A DNA stretch of 18,047 nt, from the NCBI GenBank assembly GCA_016928455.1, contig JAFGKP010000117.1, positions 1 through 18,047 of the forward strand. Reading direction: 5' to 3'. This stretch comes from Methanomicrobia archaeon. Its GTDB lineage: Archaea; Halobacteriota; Syntropharchaeia; Alkanophagales; Methanospirareceae. This document shows positions 1 through 7,301 of the stretch, in pieces. A program made the position numbers and the translations under genes. Below the pieces are notes generated by a model, which ran no database searches, was not told where the DNA came from, and saw only the letters and a program-made list of their open reading frames with translations. Every line of letters starts with the position of its first letter. Position 1 is the stretch's first letter.

Positions 1-497
1 CTGATCGGTTCATCTCGCGGCTGCTCGGCATGGGCGATATCAAGTCGCTGATCGAGATGGCTGAGGAGAGTCTGACCGAGAAGGAGGTGGATACTGACAT
101 CCTGAAGGGTAAGTTCACCCTGAACGATCTGTACAAGCAACTGGAAGCGGTGCGGAAGATGGGGCCGTTCAAGAAGATCATGCAGATGCTGCCCCTGGGC
201 GGTTTGGGCGTTGATATCAATGATGAGATGTACCAGATCACGGAGGATAAATTGGGCCGATTCCGGGTGATCATGGATTCGATGACCGAGCAAGAGCTGA
301 ATGATCCGAAGATCATCGACGGCTCACGGCTACGCCGCATTGCGCGTGGGGCGGGCACGACAACGGCAGAGGTGAGCTCGCTGCTCAAGTATCATCGCAT
401 GATGCAGAAGATGATGAAACAGTTTGGAAAAGGCCGCGGGAAACAGCCGGCGATGAAAGGGATGCCATTCGGTAAACTGATGGATATGATGAAGTAA
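1..497 (+). CDS. srp54: Signal recognition particle 54 kDa protein, C-terminal part (5' end outside window)
   Basis: This is the end of the GTPase subunit of the signal recognition particle, which binds 7S RNA and hydrophobic signal sequences and targets ribosomes to the membrane. The frame is open from base 3 and enters the window with the residues FISRLLGMGDIK, the junction between the G domain and the M domain. The 164 visible residues are essentially the whole M domain: a methionine-rich KKIMQMLPLGG stretch (the signal-peptide groove), the RNA-binding helix-turn-helix with SRLRRIARGAGTT, and a basic, Met-rich tail (MMQKMMKQFGKGRGK). The stop is TAA at 495-497. An internal ATG at base 30 is not the true start, because conserved sequence continues upstream. 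The gene converges on purM with a gap of about 40 bp. Identity is secure; the NG GTPase domain must lie upstream of the window. Confidence 0.95.
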   Translation, partial: DRFISRLLGMGDIKSLIEMAEESLTEKEVDTDILKGKFTLNDLYKQLEAVRKMGPFKKIMQMLPLGGLGVDINDEMYQITEDKLGRFRVIMDSMTEQELNDPKIIDGSRLRRIARGAGTTTAEVSSLLKYHRMMQKMMKQFGKGRGKQPAMKGMPFGKLMDMMK

Positions 498-537
498 TGG
501 TTCAGCTCACGCTTATCACAGCACTATCGAACGAAGG

Positions 538-1521
538 CTATACGATCCGCACGTCACCGACTTTAATTCCTCTCTTCTTGGCCACGACCTCGCCAACTAT
601 TTGACCCCCGGTCATTCGTAGCGCTTCCCGCTTCGCATGCTCGGGGATCACCACCGCGAAGCCCATACCCATGTTGAAGGTCTTATACATCTCCTCGGCA
701 GTGATGTCGCCCTGCTCCTGAAGGAACGCAAAGATTTCCTGCGGCTCGAACGGATTATAGATATCGTAGCCGAGTTCGGTAATTCTTGCCAGCTTGAGGA
801 ATCCGCTGCCCGTGATGTGTGCCGCGCCATGCACCTCGCAGTGCGCCATCAGCTCCAGGACCTCCGTATAGATTCTCGTCGGTGTGAGCAGTTCTGCACC
901 GATACTCTTCTCGGGGTTCGGCGGGAACGGATCGGTATACGCAAACCCCGCGGACTCGACCACCTTTCGGGCGAGCGTCAAGCCGTTACTGTGGACGCCT
1001 GCACTTCTCAGTCCCATGACGAGGTCGCCCACCTCGATCTTCTCGCCCGTAATTACCCGGTCTTTATGCACATAACCGACACAAGTCCCCGAGAGGTCTA
1101 AACCGTTGACCAGCTCCGGTAAGATCGCCGTCTCGCCGCTCACAATATAAATATCCGCGAGTTCCGCACCGGCTTCCAGACCCCGGGCCACCGCCACCGC
1201 GACCCGTTCATCAGGCCGATCGATGGCGAGATAATCAACGAACGCGAGTGGCGTCGCACCCAGACAGTACAGGTCATTTACGTTCATCGCGACGCAGTCG
1301 ATCCCGATGGTATCCCACTTCCCGAGCTGCTCGGCGATGAGCACCTTCGAGCCGACCCCATCGGTCGATATCGCGATGAGATGGAAGGGATCAAAGGGGA
1401 GTTCGAAGAGCCCGGCAAAGCCGTGCAAGCCCGTCTGCCGCGTGATCATATCAGAGATCGCTTTGACCACGCTGTGTTCCTTCGTGATATCCACTCCCGC
1501 CTTCGCGTACGTCCACCGCAT
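538..1521 (-). CDS. purM: Phosphoribosylformylglycinamidine cyclo-ligase (AIR synthase)
   Basis: Catalyses the ATP-dependent ring closure of formylglycinamidine ribonucleotide to aminoimidazole ribonucleotide, the fifth step of purine synthesis, in the cytoplasm. The 327-residue product has the usual PurM length and order: an N-terminal YAKAGVDI (family YADAGVDI), the ATP-binding STDGVGSK, GIDCVAMNVNDL followed by GATPLAFVDY, SGETA, the C-terminal-lobe motif AGVHSNGL, and HITGSGFLKL near residue 235. Bacterial enzymes usually read HITGGG at that last motif, so a small variation is visible. The chosen ATG gives the expected short N-terminus; no clear Shine-Dalgarno sequence precedes it. It lies 118 bp downstream of the ATP-grasp gene on the same strand, so co-transcription is possible, although a hairpin lies between the two genes. 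Family identity is very confident. Confidence 0.95.
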   Translation of the reverse strand: MRWTYAKAGVDITKEHSVVKAISDMITRQTGLHGFAGLFELPFDPFHLIAISTDGVGSKVLIAEQLGKWDTIGIDCVAMNVNDLYCLGATPLAFVDYLAIDRPDERVAVAVARGLEAGAELADIYIVSGETAILPELVNGLDLSGTCVGYVHKDRVITGEKIEVGDLVMGLRSAGVHSNGLTLARKVVESAGFAYTDPFPPNPEKSIGAELLTPTRIYTEVLELMAHCEVHGAAHITGSGFLKLARITELGYDIYNPFEPQEIFAFLQEQGDITAEEMYKTFNMGMGFAVVIPEHAKREALRMTGGQIVGEVVAKKRGIKVGDVRIV

Positions 1522-1566
1522 AGCATAGTGAGATTGGTAACCCAGCAGTTAAAGGTTGTCGAGAAC

Positions 1567-1576
1567 GTGTATACAC
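1567..1576. promoter_or_regulatory. 10-bp perfect palindrome upstream of purM
   Basis: GTGTATACAC is a perfect 10-bp palindrome centred about 50 bp upstream of the purM start codon, within the 118-bp gap behind the ATP-grasp gene. It could be an operator half-site pair or a TATA-like element for purM. Palindromes this short also arise by chance, so the regulatory reading is only a suggestion. Confidence 0.2.
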
Positions 1577-1615
1577 TACCCTAAATCTTTTGCATGCCGG
1601 GTCGCATGAACAATC

Positions 1616-1635
1616 CAGAGCTGGTCTGAGCTCTG
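1616..1635 (-). terminator. Hairpin just downstream of the ATP-grasp gene
   Basis: CAGAGCT and AGCTCTG form a perfect 7-bp stem around a 6-base loop, beginning 4 bases beyond the stop codon of the minus-strand ATP-grasp gene. No long U-run follows on that strand, so it may act as an RNA 3'-end or processing structure rather than a classical terminator. The stem is seen directly; its function is inferred. Confidence 0.35.
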
Positions 1636-1639
1636 CTTC

Positions 1640-2788
1640 TTACGAGGTCACCGCCGCTTGTATCCGCGCTACCCGTTTCATCGCCCTCGCGCACGCGTCT
1701 GCTCGTGACGTTCCGACACCGATTCCCGTGGCGATGGGCTCGCCCTGGTGCACCGATCTCCCTCGTGCTGGTATGTCCACTATTCCTGGCCCCCCATGCG
1801 CAAGGTCTTCTGTTACGAGACCATCGCGCGCGGCAAACACGATCGTCTTGGCCGCGTACCGTTTCACCGCGATTTGTGCTGGCAGCTCTCCTGCAACTGC
1901 GCGAACGTGGGCATCCACGATGTTCAAACCGGTCGCGAGCTCAACGGTATCCAGACTGCCCTGCACGCGCGGGTTCACCTCGATTATGACCGGTCCGTCG
2001 TCGGTAAGCACAACGTCCACGCCGTTCGAGCCGATCAACCCCAATTCAGCGGTCACGTCCTCCGCGAGTTCACACACCGCAATCGATCGTGGCGTGGTCA
2101 TGGGTGAGACGTTCCCGCAGTAGACCAGAGGGCCGGGCGCGCAGAGCGACTGCACACCTAACAGCTGCTCGTTCAGGCAGATCGAAACCGCTTCATGCCG
2201 GGATAAGAGCACAGAGACCGAAGCATGCTGCCCTTTGAGGTAGTCCTGGTACAGGAAGTCAGGCAGCGCCTTTGCTGTTCTGATCAGCTCCTTATCGGTC
2301 TGGCAGAAGAAGTTCGCGGTACCGCCGCCGCCTCGAGCAGGCTTGGCCACCACCGGGTAACAGAGCGGTATGCGCCTCTTCTGAGCGCACAATTCTGATA
2401 TCGCATGACCGCTCAGCGTCCGGGGGTGCGGGATACCCAGTTCGTCCAAATGCGCTGCCAGCCACACCTTGTCTGCCACCACGCTCGTCGTCTCCGGTCT
2501 ATTCCCCAGGATTTTGCCACGCGCAGTTTCCGAGAGACAGCTGAAATCCGCGCCCTCGAATCCCGAGCCCATAATCACGCCATCAACGAGACCGATCACG
2601 TCCTCAAAATCCGTGAGCCCTTCATGAAGCGCACAGGGATCCAGCGGGTAAAAAAAGCGTGCACAACGTCTCGTATCAACATCTCCAAACGCATCGGCCG
2701 CGGACATCTCGTAGCCCGCTCGCTGACCTGAGCAGACGATGTGCCGAACGGAGAATCCGAGTGCGAGGATGGTGCGTATCTCCTGCAT
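1640..2788 (-). CDS. ATP-grasp carboligase-like protein (COG2232 type), substrate unknown
   Basis: A cytoplasmic ATP-grasp enzyme of the group related to biotin carboxylase and carbamoyl-phosphate synthase, predicted to activate a carboxylate with ATP and join it to an amine or similar nucleophile. The N-terminus is a small Rossmann-like pre-ATP-grasp domain (ILALGFSVRHIV, then AGYEMSAADAFGDVD). The ATP-grasp core follows, with the lysine/glycine-rich loop PVVAKPARGGGGTANFF and the metal-binding end of the fold NGVDVV...VIIEVNPRVQGSLDTVE. The last ~90 residues form a C-terminal extension. I start it at the ATG at 2788 (382 residues), because this gives the family's usual N-terminus and a purine-rich AAGGGAAGGGGG tract precedes it. 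An in-frame GTG at 2827 would add 13 poorly conserved residues. It lies upstream of purM on the same strand, but nothing shows that it acts in purine synthesis. The family is clear and the reaction is not; the methanofuran ligase MfnD and PylC are related folds, not matches. Confidence 0.8.
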   Translation of the reverse strand: MQEIRTILALGFSVRHIVCSGQRAGYEMSAADAFGDVDTRRCARFFYPLDPCALHEGLTDFEDVIGLVDGVIMGSGFEGADFSCLSETARGKILGNRPETTSVVADKVWLAAHLDELGIPHPRTLSGHAISELCAQKRRIPLCYPVVAKPARGGGGTANFFCQTDKELIRTAKALPDFLYQDYLKGQHASVSVLLSRHEAVSICLNEQLLGVQSLCAPGPLVYCGNVSPMTTPRSIAVCELAEDVTAELGLIGSNGVDVVLTDDGPVIIEVNPRVQGSLDTVELATGLNIVDAHVRAVAGELPAQIAVKRYAAKTIVFAARDGLVTEDLAHGGPGIVDIPARGRSVHQGEPIATGIGVGTSRADACARAMKRVARIQAAVTS

Positions 2789-2891
2789 GAGAACGAGGCC
2801 CCCTTCCCTTCCTTTAGGAGTACTCACTCATCTAAAATGCGGCGGAAGAAAAGAACGTCACGTTGATGAGACAAACGCTCTCCACAGGTGG

Positions 2892-2905
2892 TTATAAAGA
2901 TATAT
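2892..2905. promoter_or_regulatory. TATA-like element in the divergent promoter region of the ATP-grasp gene and ileS
   Basis: TTATAAAGATATAT lies in the 173-bp space between the two divergent genes. On the + strand a TATA box here predicts a start near 2920 and a ~40-base leader for ileS. On the - strand the same bases read TTTATA and would serve the ATP-grasp gene with a longer leader of roughly 75-80 bases. The element is seen directly; its use in either direction is inferred. Confidence 0.45.
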
Positions 2906-2961
2906 CTATCAAGGCATGTACATATACTGTCACGAAACGAGCGAACTACAAGGTGATTTGC

Positions 2962-5900
2962 ATGCCGTATTTTGAAAAAGAGACGCAGAAAGCGGATTTC
3001 CTGGCGCTGGAGCAGGCGATTCTGGCGCTCTGGGATAGCGAGCAGGCCTTCGAGCGCAGTGTGAACCAGCGCGAGGGTGGTGAGCGGTTCGTCTTCGTTG
3101 AAGGTCCCCCTACGGCGAATGGACTCCCGCATCCCGGCCACATCCTCACCCGCGTCGTGAAAGACCTTGTACTTCGGTATAAGGCGATGCGCGGCTACTA
3201 CGTGCCCCGTAAAGCTGGCTGGGATACGCATGGACTGCCCGTCGAGATCGAGGTGGAGAAGGAGCTGGGTATTCGCACCAAGCCCGAGATCGAGAAGTAC
3301 GGCATCGAGAACTTCAACCGTAAGTGTAAAGAATCGGTTTTCAGGTACGAGAAAGAATGGGTGCATGCCACCACCCGGGTCGGCTTCTGGATCGATATGG
3401 ACGATCCTTATGTTACATTCCACAAGAACTATATCGAATCGGTCTGGTGGTCGCTAAAGACGATCTGGGATAAGGGACTGCTCTACAAGGGCCATAAGGT
3501 TGTTCCCTACTGCCCGCGGTGTGAGACCACACTTAGCAGCCACGAGGTCGCGCAGGGCTACCGCGACGTGGAAGAACCGTCAGTCTTCGTGAAGTTCAAG
3601 CTAAAGCGAACGGCAGACGAGGCGACCCCGATCTTCCTGCTCGCATGGACGACCACGCCGTGGACGCTCCTCGGGAATATCGCACTCGCTCTTCATCCTG
3701 AGCACACCTACGCTAAGATAGCGGTGACCGTGGAGGACGAATTCGGACGTACCGGCAAGGAGGAATACATCCTCGCGGAATCGCGCTTGAACGTTATTGA
3801 TGATGCGTACGAGGTGCTGGAGCGGTTCAAAGGCAAGGATTTGGAAGGCGAAGACTACGAGCCGCTCTTTGCCTATGCGAAAATCGAAGGTGAAGCGCAC
3901 AAGGTGATCACCGCCGAGTTTGTCACCCTTGATGAGGGCTCAGGCATCGTGCATATCGCGCCCGCATTTGGTGAGGTCGATTATGAGGCCTGCAAGGTGC
4001 GCGAGCTGGGCTTCACGCAACCGGTGGATAGCGAGGGCCGCTTCACCGACGAGGTGCCACCCCTTGCGGGCATCTTCGTGAAGGACGCTGATCGCGAGAT
4101 CATTGAGATGCTGCGTGAGCGCGGGATTCTGTATAAGGAGGAGCGCTATGTGCACTCCTATCCCTTCTGCTGGCGCTGCAATTCACCGCTCCTCTATTAC
4201 GCACGTGAATCATGGTTCATCGGGATGTCTCAGCTCCGTGAGCACCTGTTGGCGAACAACGAGCAGATCACCTGGTATCCCGGGCATCTGAAATACGGCC
4301 GGTTCGGGAACTTCCTGGAGAACATCGCTGACTGGGCACTGAGTCGCGAGCGGTTCTGGGGCACACCATTACCTATCTGGATCTGCACGGGGTGCGGAGC
4401 ACAGCACTGCGTGGGCAGCCTGAAGGAGGTGCAGGAGAAGGCGCAAAGCCCCGTGCCGGATGACATCGATCTCCACCGGCCGTATATTGACGAGGTAATT
4501 CTGAAATGTGACGCGTGCGGTGGTGCTATGCAGCGGGTAAAGGACGTGATCGACTGCTGGTACGATTCCGGTTCCGCGCCGTTCGCACAGTGGCATTATC
4601 CGTTCGACACAGAGCGCTTCACCGAGAATTTCCCGGCAAGCTTCATTACCGAAGCGATCGATCAGACACGGGGCTGGTTCTATTCGCTCCTCGGGGTCTC
4701 GACCGCGGTTTTTGACCAGCCGCCGTACCTCACCGTGCTCTCGCTCGGCCATATACTCGACGAGAAGGGCGTGAAGATGAGCAAGAGCAAGGGTAACGTG
4801 GTGGACATCAATGCGCTCTTCAAGACCGAAGCGGCGGACGCGCTGCGCTGGTATCTCATTACCGCCGGACCCTTGACCGAGGACATCAGGTTCTCCGCTG
4901 AGGCGATCAGGGAGAAGCAGAAGAAGTTCCTGAATACGCTCTGGAACTCCTACTTCTTCTTCATCACCTATGCGAACATTGACGAGTTCAATCCCGTTGA
5001 GAAGAGCATACCGGTCGAGCTGCGGAACCCCATGGATCGCTGGCTCATCTCGCGGCTGAACACCCTCACCCGTGAGGTCATTGGGGCACTTGAGCGCTAT
5101 GAACTGCACGTGGCCGCACGGAAACTCGAGGAGTTCGTCTCGGATGAGCTGAGCAACTGGTACATCCGCCGCTCTCGACGCCGGTTCTGGATCACCGAGG
5201 AGAACCTGGATAAGGAGTGCGCGTATACAACGCTCTATGAGGTGCTTGTCGCGCTCTGCAAACTGCTCGCGCCCTTCGTCCCGTTCCTTACGGAGCACAT
5301 CTATCAGAATATCGTACGCGGTGTTTCAAAAGCTGCAAAGGAGAGCGTCCATCTCTGCGATTATCCGCTACCCGATGAAACGCTCATCGATACCGGCCTG
5401 GAGTCTGCGATGCAACTTATCTCAGACCTTGTTGAGGCTGGTCGGCGAGCACGGTCGGATGCGGGCATCAAGATACGGCAGCCATTGCGCGAACTGGTGA
5501 TCACCTGCAGCGCAGAACAGCGGGCACACTGCGAGGAACTGATTTCAGTGCTGGAGGAGGAGGTAAATGTCCGTGACGTGCGCTTCGAGGAGTCATCAAA
5601 AGCGGCTGCGGAGCTCCTCCTTGCGCGCGAGTTCGAGAAGTACCGCGCAGTAGAGCTGGAGGCGGGGCTCTGCCTGTATCTGGATTGCTGCCCGGACAGG
5701 GCACTCATCGAAGAAGGCCTGGTGCGTGACATCGTGCGGCGCGCGCAGGGTATGCGGAAGGATCTCGATCTGGAATATACCGAACGGATAGCGTTGACCT
5801 ACGCCGGCGATGCTGAGGTCAGGGATGCGATCCAGCACTTCGCCGAGTATATCTGCACGGAGACGCTGGCCGAGACGCTCGAGGAGGGAACGCCCGTGAG

Positions 5901-5997
5901 TTCCGAAGACGAACGCGTGTACGGGAAGACCTGGCAAATCGGGGATAAAGCGGTCTATCTCGCGATCCGGACGCTTGCTGGTGCAAACCACGAGTGA
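2962..5997 (+). CDS. ileS: Isoleucyl-tRNA synthetase
   Basis: Charges tRNA-Ile with isoleucine and removes misactivated valine, in the cytoplasm. It is a class I synthetase of 1011 residues, in the range of archaeal IleRS. Visible parts: GPPTANGLPHPGHIL with the HIGH-type motif HPGH at residues 57-60; a long CP1 editing insertion beginning after TTPWTLLGN and containing GSGIVHIAPAFGEVDY; zinc-type Cys pairs CPRC and CWRC, and later CTGC...CDAC; a DCWYDSGSAPFA block; KMSKS at residues 605-609; and a helical anticodon-binding C-terminal region with ELSNWYIRRSRRRFW. The ATG at 2962 is chosen because AAGGTGAT ends four bases before it and the protein then begins MPYFEKETQ as in the family. Open frame extends to 2863 but that part is not conserved-looking. 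No damage is visible; identity is secure. Confidence 0.97.
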   Translation: MPYFEKETQKADFLALEQAILALWDSEQAFERSVNQREGGERFVFVEGPPTANGLPHPGHILTRVVKDLVLRYKAMRGYYVPRKAGWDTHGLPVEIEVEKELGIRTKPEIEKYGIENFNRKCKESVFRYEKEWVHATTRVGFWIDMDDPYVTFHKNYIESVWWSLKTIWDKGLLYKGHKVVPYCPRCETTLSSHEVAQGYRDVEEPSVFVKFKLKRTADEATPIFLLAWTTTPWTLLGNIALALHPEHTYAKIAVTVEDEFGRTGKEEYILAESRLNVIDDAYEVLERFKGKDLEGEDYEPLFAYAKIEGEAHKVITAEFVTLDEGSGIVHIAPAFGEVDYEACKVRELGFTQPVDSEGRFTDEVPPLAGIFVKDADREIIEMLRERGILYKEERYVHSYPFCWRCNSPLLYYARESWFIGMSQLREHLLANNEQITWYPGHLKYGRFGNFLENIADWALSRERFWGTPLPIWICTGCGAQHCVGSLKEVQEKAQSPVPDDIDLHRPYIDEVILKCDACGGAMQRVKDVIDCWYDSGSAPFAQWHYPFDTERFTENFPASFITEAIDQTRGWFYSLLGVSTAVFDQPPYLTVLSLGHILDEKGVKMSKSKGNVVDINALFKTEAADALRWYLITAGPLTEDIRFSAEAIREKQKKFLNTLWNSYFFFITYANIDEFNPVEKSIPVELRNPMDRWLISRLNTLTREVIGALERYELHVAARKLEEFVSDELSNWYIRRSRRRFWITEENLDKECAYTTLYEVLVALCKLLAPFVPFLTEHIYQNIVRGVSKAAKESVHLCDYPLPDETLIDTGLESAMQLISDLVEAGRRARSDAGIKIRQPLRELVITCSAEQRAHCEELISVLEEEVNVRDVRFEESSKAAAELLLAREFEKYRAVELEAGLCLYLDCCPDRALIEEGLVRDIVRRAQGMRKDLDLEYTERIALTYAGDAEVRDAIQHFAEYICTETLAETLEEGTPVSSEDERVYGKTWQIGDKAVYLAIRTLAGANHE

Positions 5998-6037
5998 GTG
6001 CGTGCACGCCGAGTGGCGAGAAAAGCGTAAAGAGTAA

Positions 6038-6047
6038 TTTATATAAA
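6038..6047 (+). promoter_or_regulatory. TATA box of the ferredoxin gene
   Basis: TTTATATAAA, a near-ideal archaeal TATA box, lies between ileS and the ferredoxin. A start 25-27 bases downstream (about 6069) would give a ~25-base leader that still contains the ribosome binding site GGAGTGA at 6080-6086, seven bases before the ATG at 6094. The geometry is consistent, so this is the best-supported promoter in the window. Confidence 0.75.
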
Positions 6048-6093
6048 GCAGTAATAAGTGGAATGGAAGATATCAAAAAGGAGTGAAAGAAAA

Positions 6094-6285
6094 ATGCCAG
6101 CAGTAGTAGATGAAGAGAAGTGTAACGGATGTGGAACCTGTGTAGAGGAGTGCGCGGTCGAGTGTATCACGCTGGAGGGCGAGGGTGACAACGCAAAAGC
6201 GAAGGTCAACGCTGAGGAATGCACCGATTGCGAGTCCTGCGTGGATGTCTGCGAACAGGGCGCGATCAGCATGCAAGAGGCGTAG
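6094..6285 (+). CDS. Small 2[4Fe-4S] ferredoxin
   Basis: A 63-residue soluble electron carrier with two cysteine motifs, C10-x2-C13-x2-C16-x3-C20 and C43-x2-C46-x2-C49-x3-C53, which ligate two [4Fe-4S] clusters in the usual crossed pattern. The proline that normally follows the fourth cysteine is Ala after C20 and Glu after C53, and there is an extra cysteine at C24. The protein is strongly acidic, as expected for a low-potential carrier. The ATG at 6094 is set by the GGAGTGA site; an in-frame upstream ATG at 6061 precedes the predicted transcript start. The gene has its own strong TATA box and a hairpin at its stop codon, suggesting an abundant short transcript. Electron donor and acceptor cannot be told from the context. 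Confidence 0.92.
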   Translation: MPAVVDEEKCNGCGTCVEECAVECITLEGEGDNAKAKVNAEECTDCESCVDVCEQGAISMQEA

Positions 6286-6301
6286 TTTCGTTAAACGAAA
6301 C
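6285..6301 (+). terminator. Compact hairpin overlapping the ferredoxin stop codon
   Basis: GTTTCGT and ACGAAAC form a perfect 7-bp stem with a 3-base loop (TAA), starting on the last base of the ferredoxin stop codon. It may define the 3' end of the ferredoxin mRNA or stabilise it. No U-tract follows, so termination itself is uncertain. Confidence 0.35.
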
Positions 6302-6367
6302 CGAGCCTAACCAAGACGGTTCTCTCTTGCGTGCGTTCTGGCACACCATGAGACGGTGGAACGAAGT

Positions 6368-6874
6368 ATGGGCACTGCCACGGCAGCCGTGAAGATCGAA
6401 CGGATCGGGATCGAGAATCCTGAAGGGAAGCAGGTGATTATTGGTCAGGGCAATTTCAGTATCTTCACCTGTGATGACCTCTTCATGACGCTCCTGACCA
6501 CCGTGCCGGGGATCACATGCGCGGTCGCCATGAACGAAGCGGTGCCGAAGTTGACGAGAGTCACGGGGAATGAGGAGCGCCTGAAACAGCTCGCCGGTGC
6601 GAACTGTCTCCGAATCGCCGCCTCTCATACTTTTTTTATTCTCCTCGATAACGCGTTCCCGATCAACGTCCTGCAGGCGTTGAAGGCGCATCCTGCGGTG
6701 GCCACGATCTTCGTCGCTTCCGCGAACCAGCTCGAAGTCATCGTTGCGGAAACCGAACTTGGCCGCGCGGTGATCGGTGTTGTGGATGGCGCCGCGGCAA
6801 CGCGGATAGAGACGTCTGCGGAAAAGCAGGAGCGCCGAGCGCTCTGCGAGCAGTTAGGGTATAAGCTCGATTAA
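6368..6874 (+). CDS. Adenosine-specific kinase family protein (PF04008 / COG1839)
   Basis: A 168-residue protein matching from memory the small archaeal/bacterial family named adenosine-specific kinase after a crystallised Pyrobaculum member that binds adenosine and AMP. Recognisable family blocks are PEGKQVIIGQGNF near the N-terminus, DLFMTLLTTVPGI, AVAMNEAVPKLTRVTGNEE, the ASHTFFILLDNAFPINVL segment, and ANQLEVIVAETELGRAVIGV followed by VDG. The ATG at 6368 is chosen because GGTGG ends eight bases upstream; an in-frame GTG at 6356 is the alternative. It follows the ferredoxin by 82 bp with no obvious TATA box of its own, so read-through from the ferredoxin promoter is possible. Family membership is confident; the in vivo substrate and any salvage role are inferred from the family name only. 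Confidence 0.85.
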   Translation: MGTATAAVKIERIGIENPEGKQVIIGQGNFSIFTCDDLFMTLLTTVPGITCAVAMNEAVPKLTRVTGNEERLKQLAGANCLRIAASHTFFILLDNAFPINVLQALKAHPAVATIFVASANQLEVIVAETELGRAVIGVVDGAAATRIETSAEKQERRALCEQLGYKLD

Positions 6875-6947
6875 CCCGGGATGCAGAGCGAGGCTAACCA
6901 GCGTGCGTCAGCATTGCCGTTGGCGCTTTCCTATTTACAGCCCCGTT

Positions 6948-6955
6948 CTTATATA
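6948..6955 (+). promoter_or_regulatory. TATA box of the UPF0058 gene
   Basis: CTTATATA is centred about 32 bp upstream of the UPF0058 ATG. A start 25-27 bases downstream falls within a few bases of that ATG, and no Shine-Dalgarno sequence is present, so the mRNA is probably leaderless or nearly so. Confidence 0.5.
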
Positions 6956-6983
6956 GTGCTAATACCGATAAATATACCGTGTA

Positions 6984-7247
6984 ATGAGAAAAGAAGAGCT
7001 GGTGCATATCCATATATTACTGGTACAATTCAAGAACTATTGCGAGGAGAACGGCTTGGTCTCTGACCTCACGAAATATACTGCGTTGAAAATCTCGCCA
7101 TTCGAGATGCACCGGAGCAAAGAGGAGCACAAGCGGGCGATTATGATCCTTTGCACTGAGCTCGTGGCCGCTCTGAACTCGTCAACGATGCCACCCGTGC
7201 TTGAACGCAATCCCCGGCCCCGGAAGCTGAGAAGCATCGCTTGCTGA
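6984..7247 (+). CDS. UPF0058 family small archaeal protein
   Basis: An 87-residue soluble protein of the uncharacterised archaeal UPF0058 family (PF01893). It begins MRKEELVHIHILLVQFKNYCE and carries the family's second helical block, FEMHRSKEEHKRAIMILCTEL, in which the H-x-S-K-x-E-H-K pattern is the signature. The C-terminal ~20 residues are basic and proline-rich (ERNPRPRKLR). The fold looks all-helical, with no membrane segment. The only in-frame early ATG gives the expected N-terminus. No ribosome binding site precedes it, in line with translation from a leaderless mRNA. It converges on the PAS sensor gene with a 54-bp gap containing a hairpin. Function is unknown, and neighbours do not suggest one. 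Confidence 0.85.
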   Translation: MRKEELVHIHILLVQFKNYCEENGLVSDLTKYTALKISPFEMHRSKEEHKRAIMILCTELVAALNSSTMPPVLERNPRPRKLRSIAC

Positions 7248-7266
7248 TAAGTTTTCTCAGGGCCGC

Positions 7267-7296
7267 TGTGGCTGCTTCCTTCCTGTTCCAGCCACA
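7267..7296. terminator. Hairpin between convergent UPF0058 and PAS-sensor genes
   Basis: TGTGGCTG and CAGCCACA form a perfect 8-bp stem around a 14-base pyrimidine-rich loop, in the 54-bp gap where the two genes converge. It could end transcripts from both sides. The stem is seen directly; the role is inferred. Confidence 0.4.
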
Positions 7297-7301
7297 TACA
7301 A

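Noticed and set aside
637..1101. Open frame on the + strand inside purM
   Set aside because: It is a shadow of the strongly conserved minus-strand purM; its translation shows no family motif.
4369..5298. Long minus-strand open frame (309 codons) inside ileS
   Set aside because: Arises from the GC-biased codon positions of ileS; no recognisable domain and no promoter or ribosome binding site.
6881..7066. Small open frame between the adenosine-specific kinase and UPF0058 genes
   Set aside because: It overlaps the UPF0058 start in another frame, spans its TATA box, and has no conserved features.
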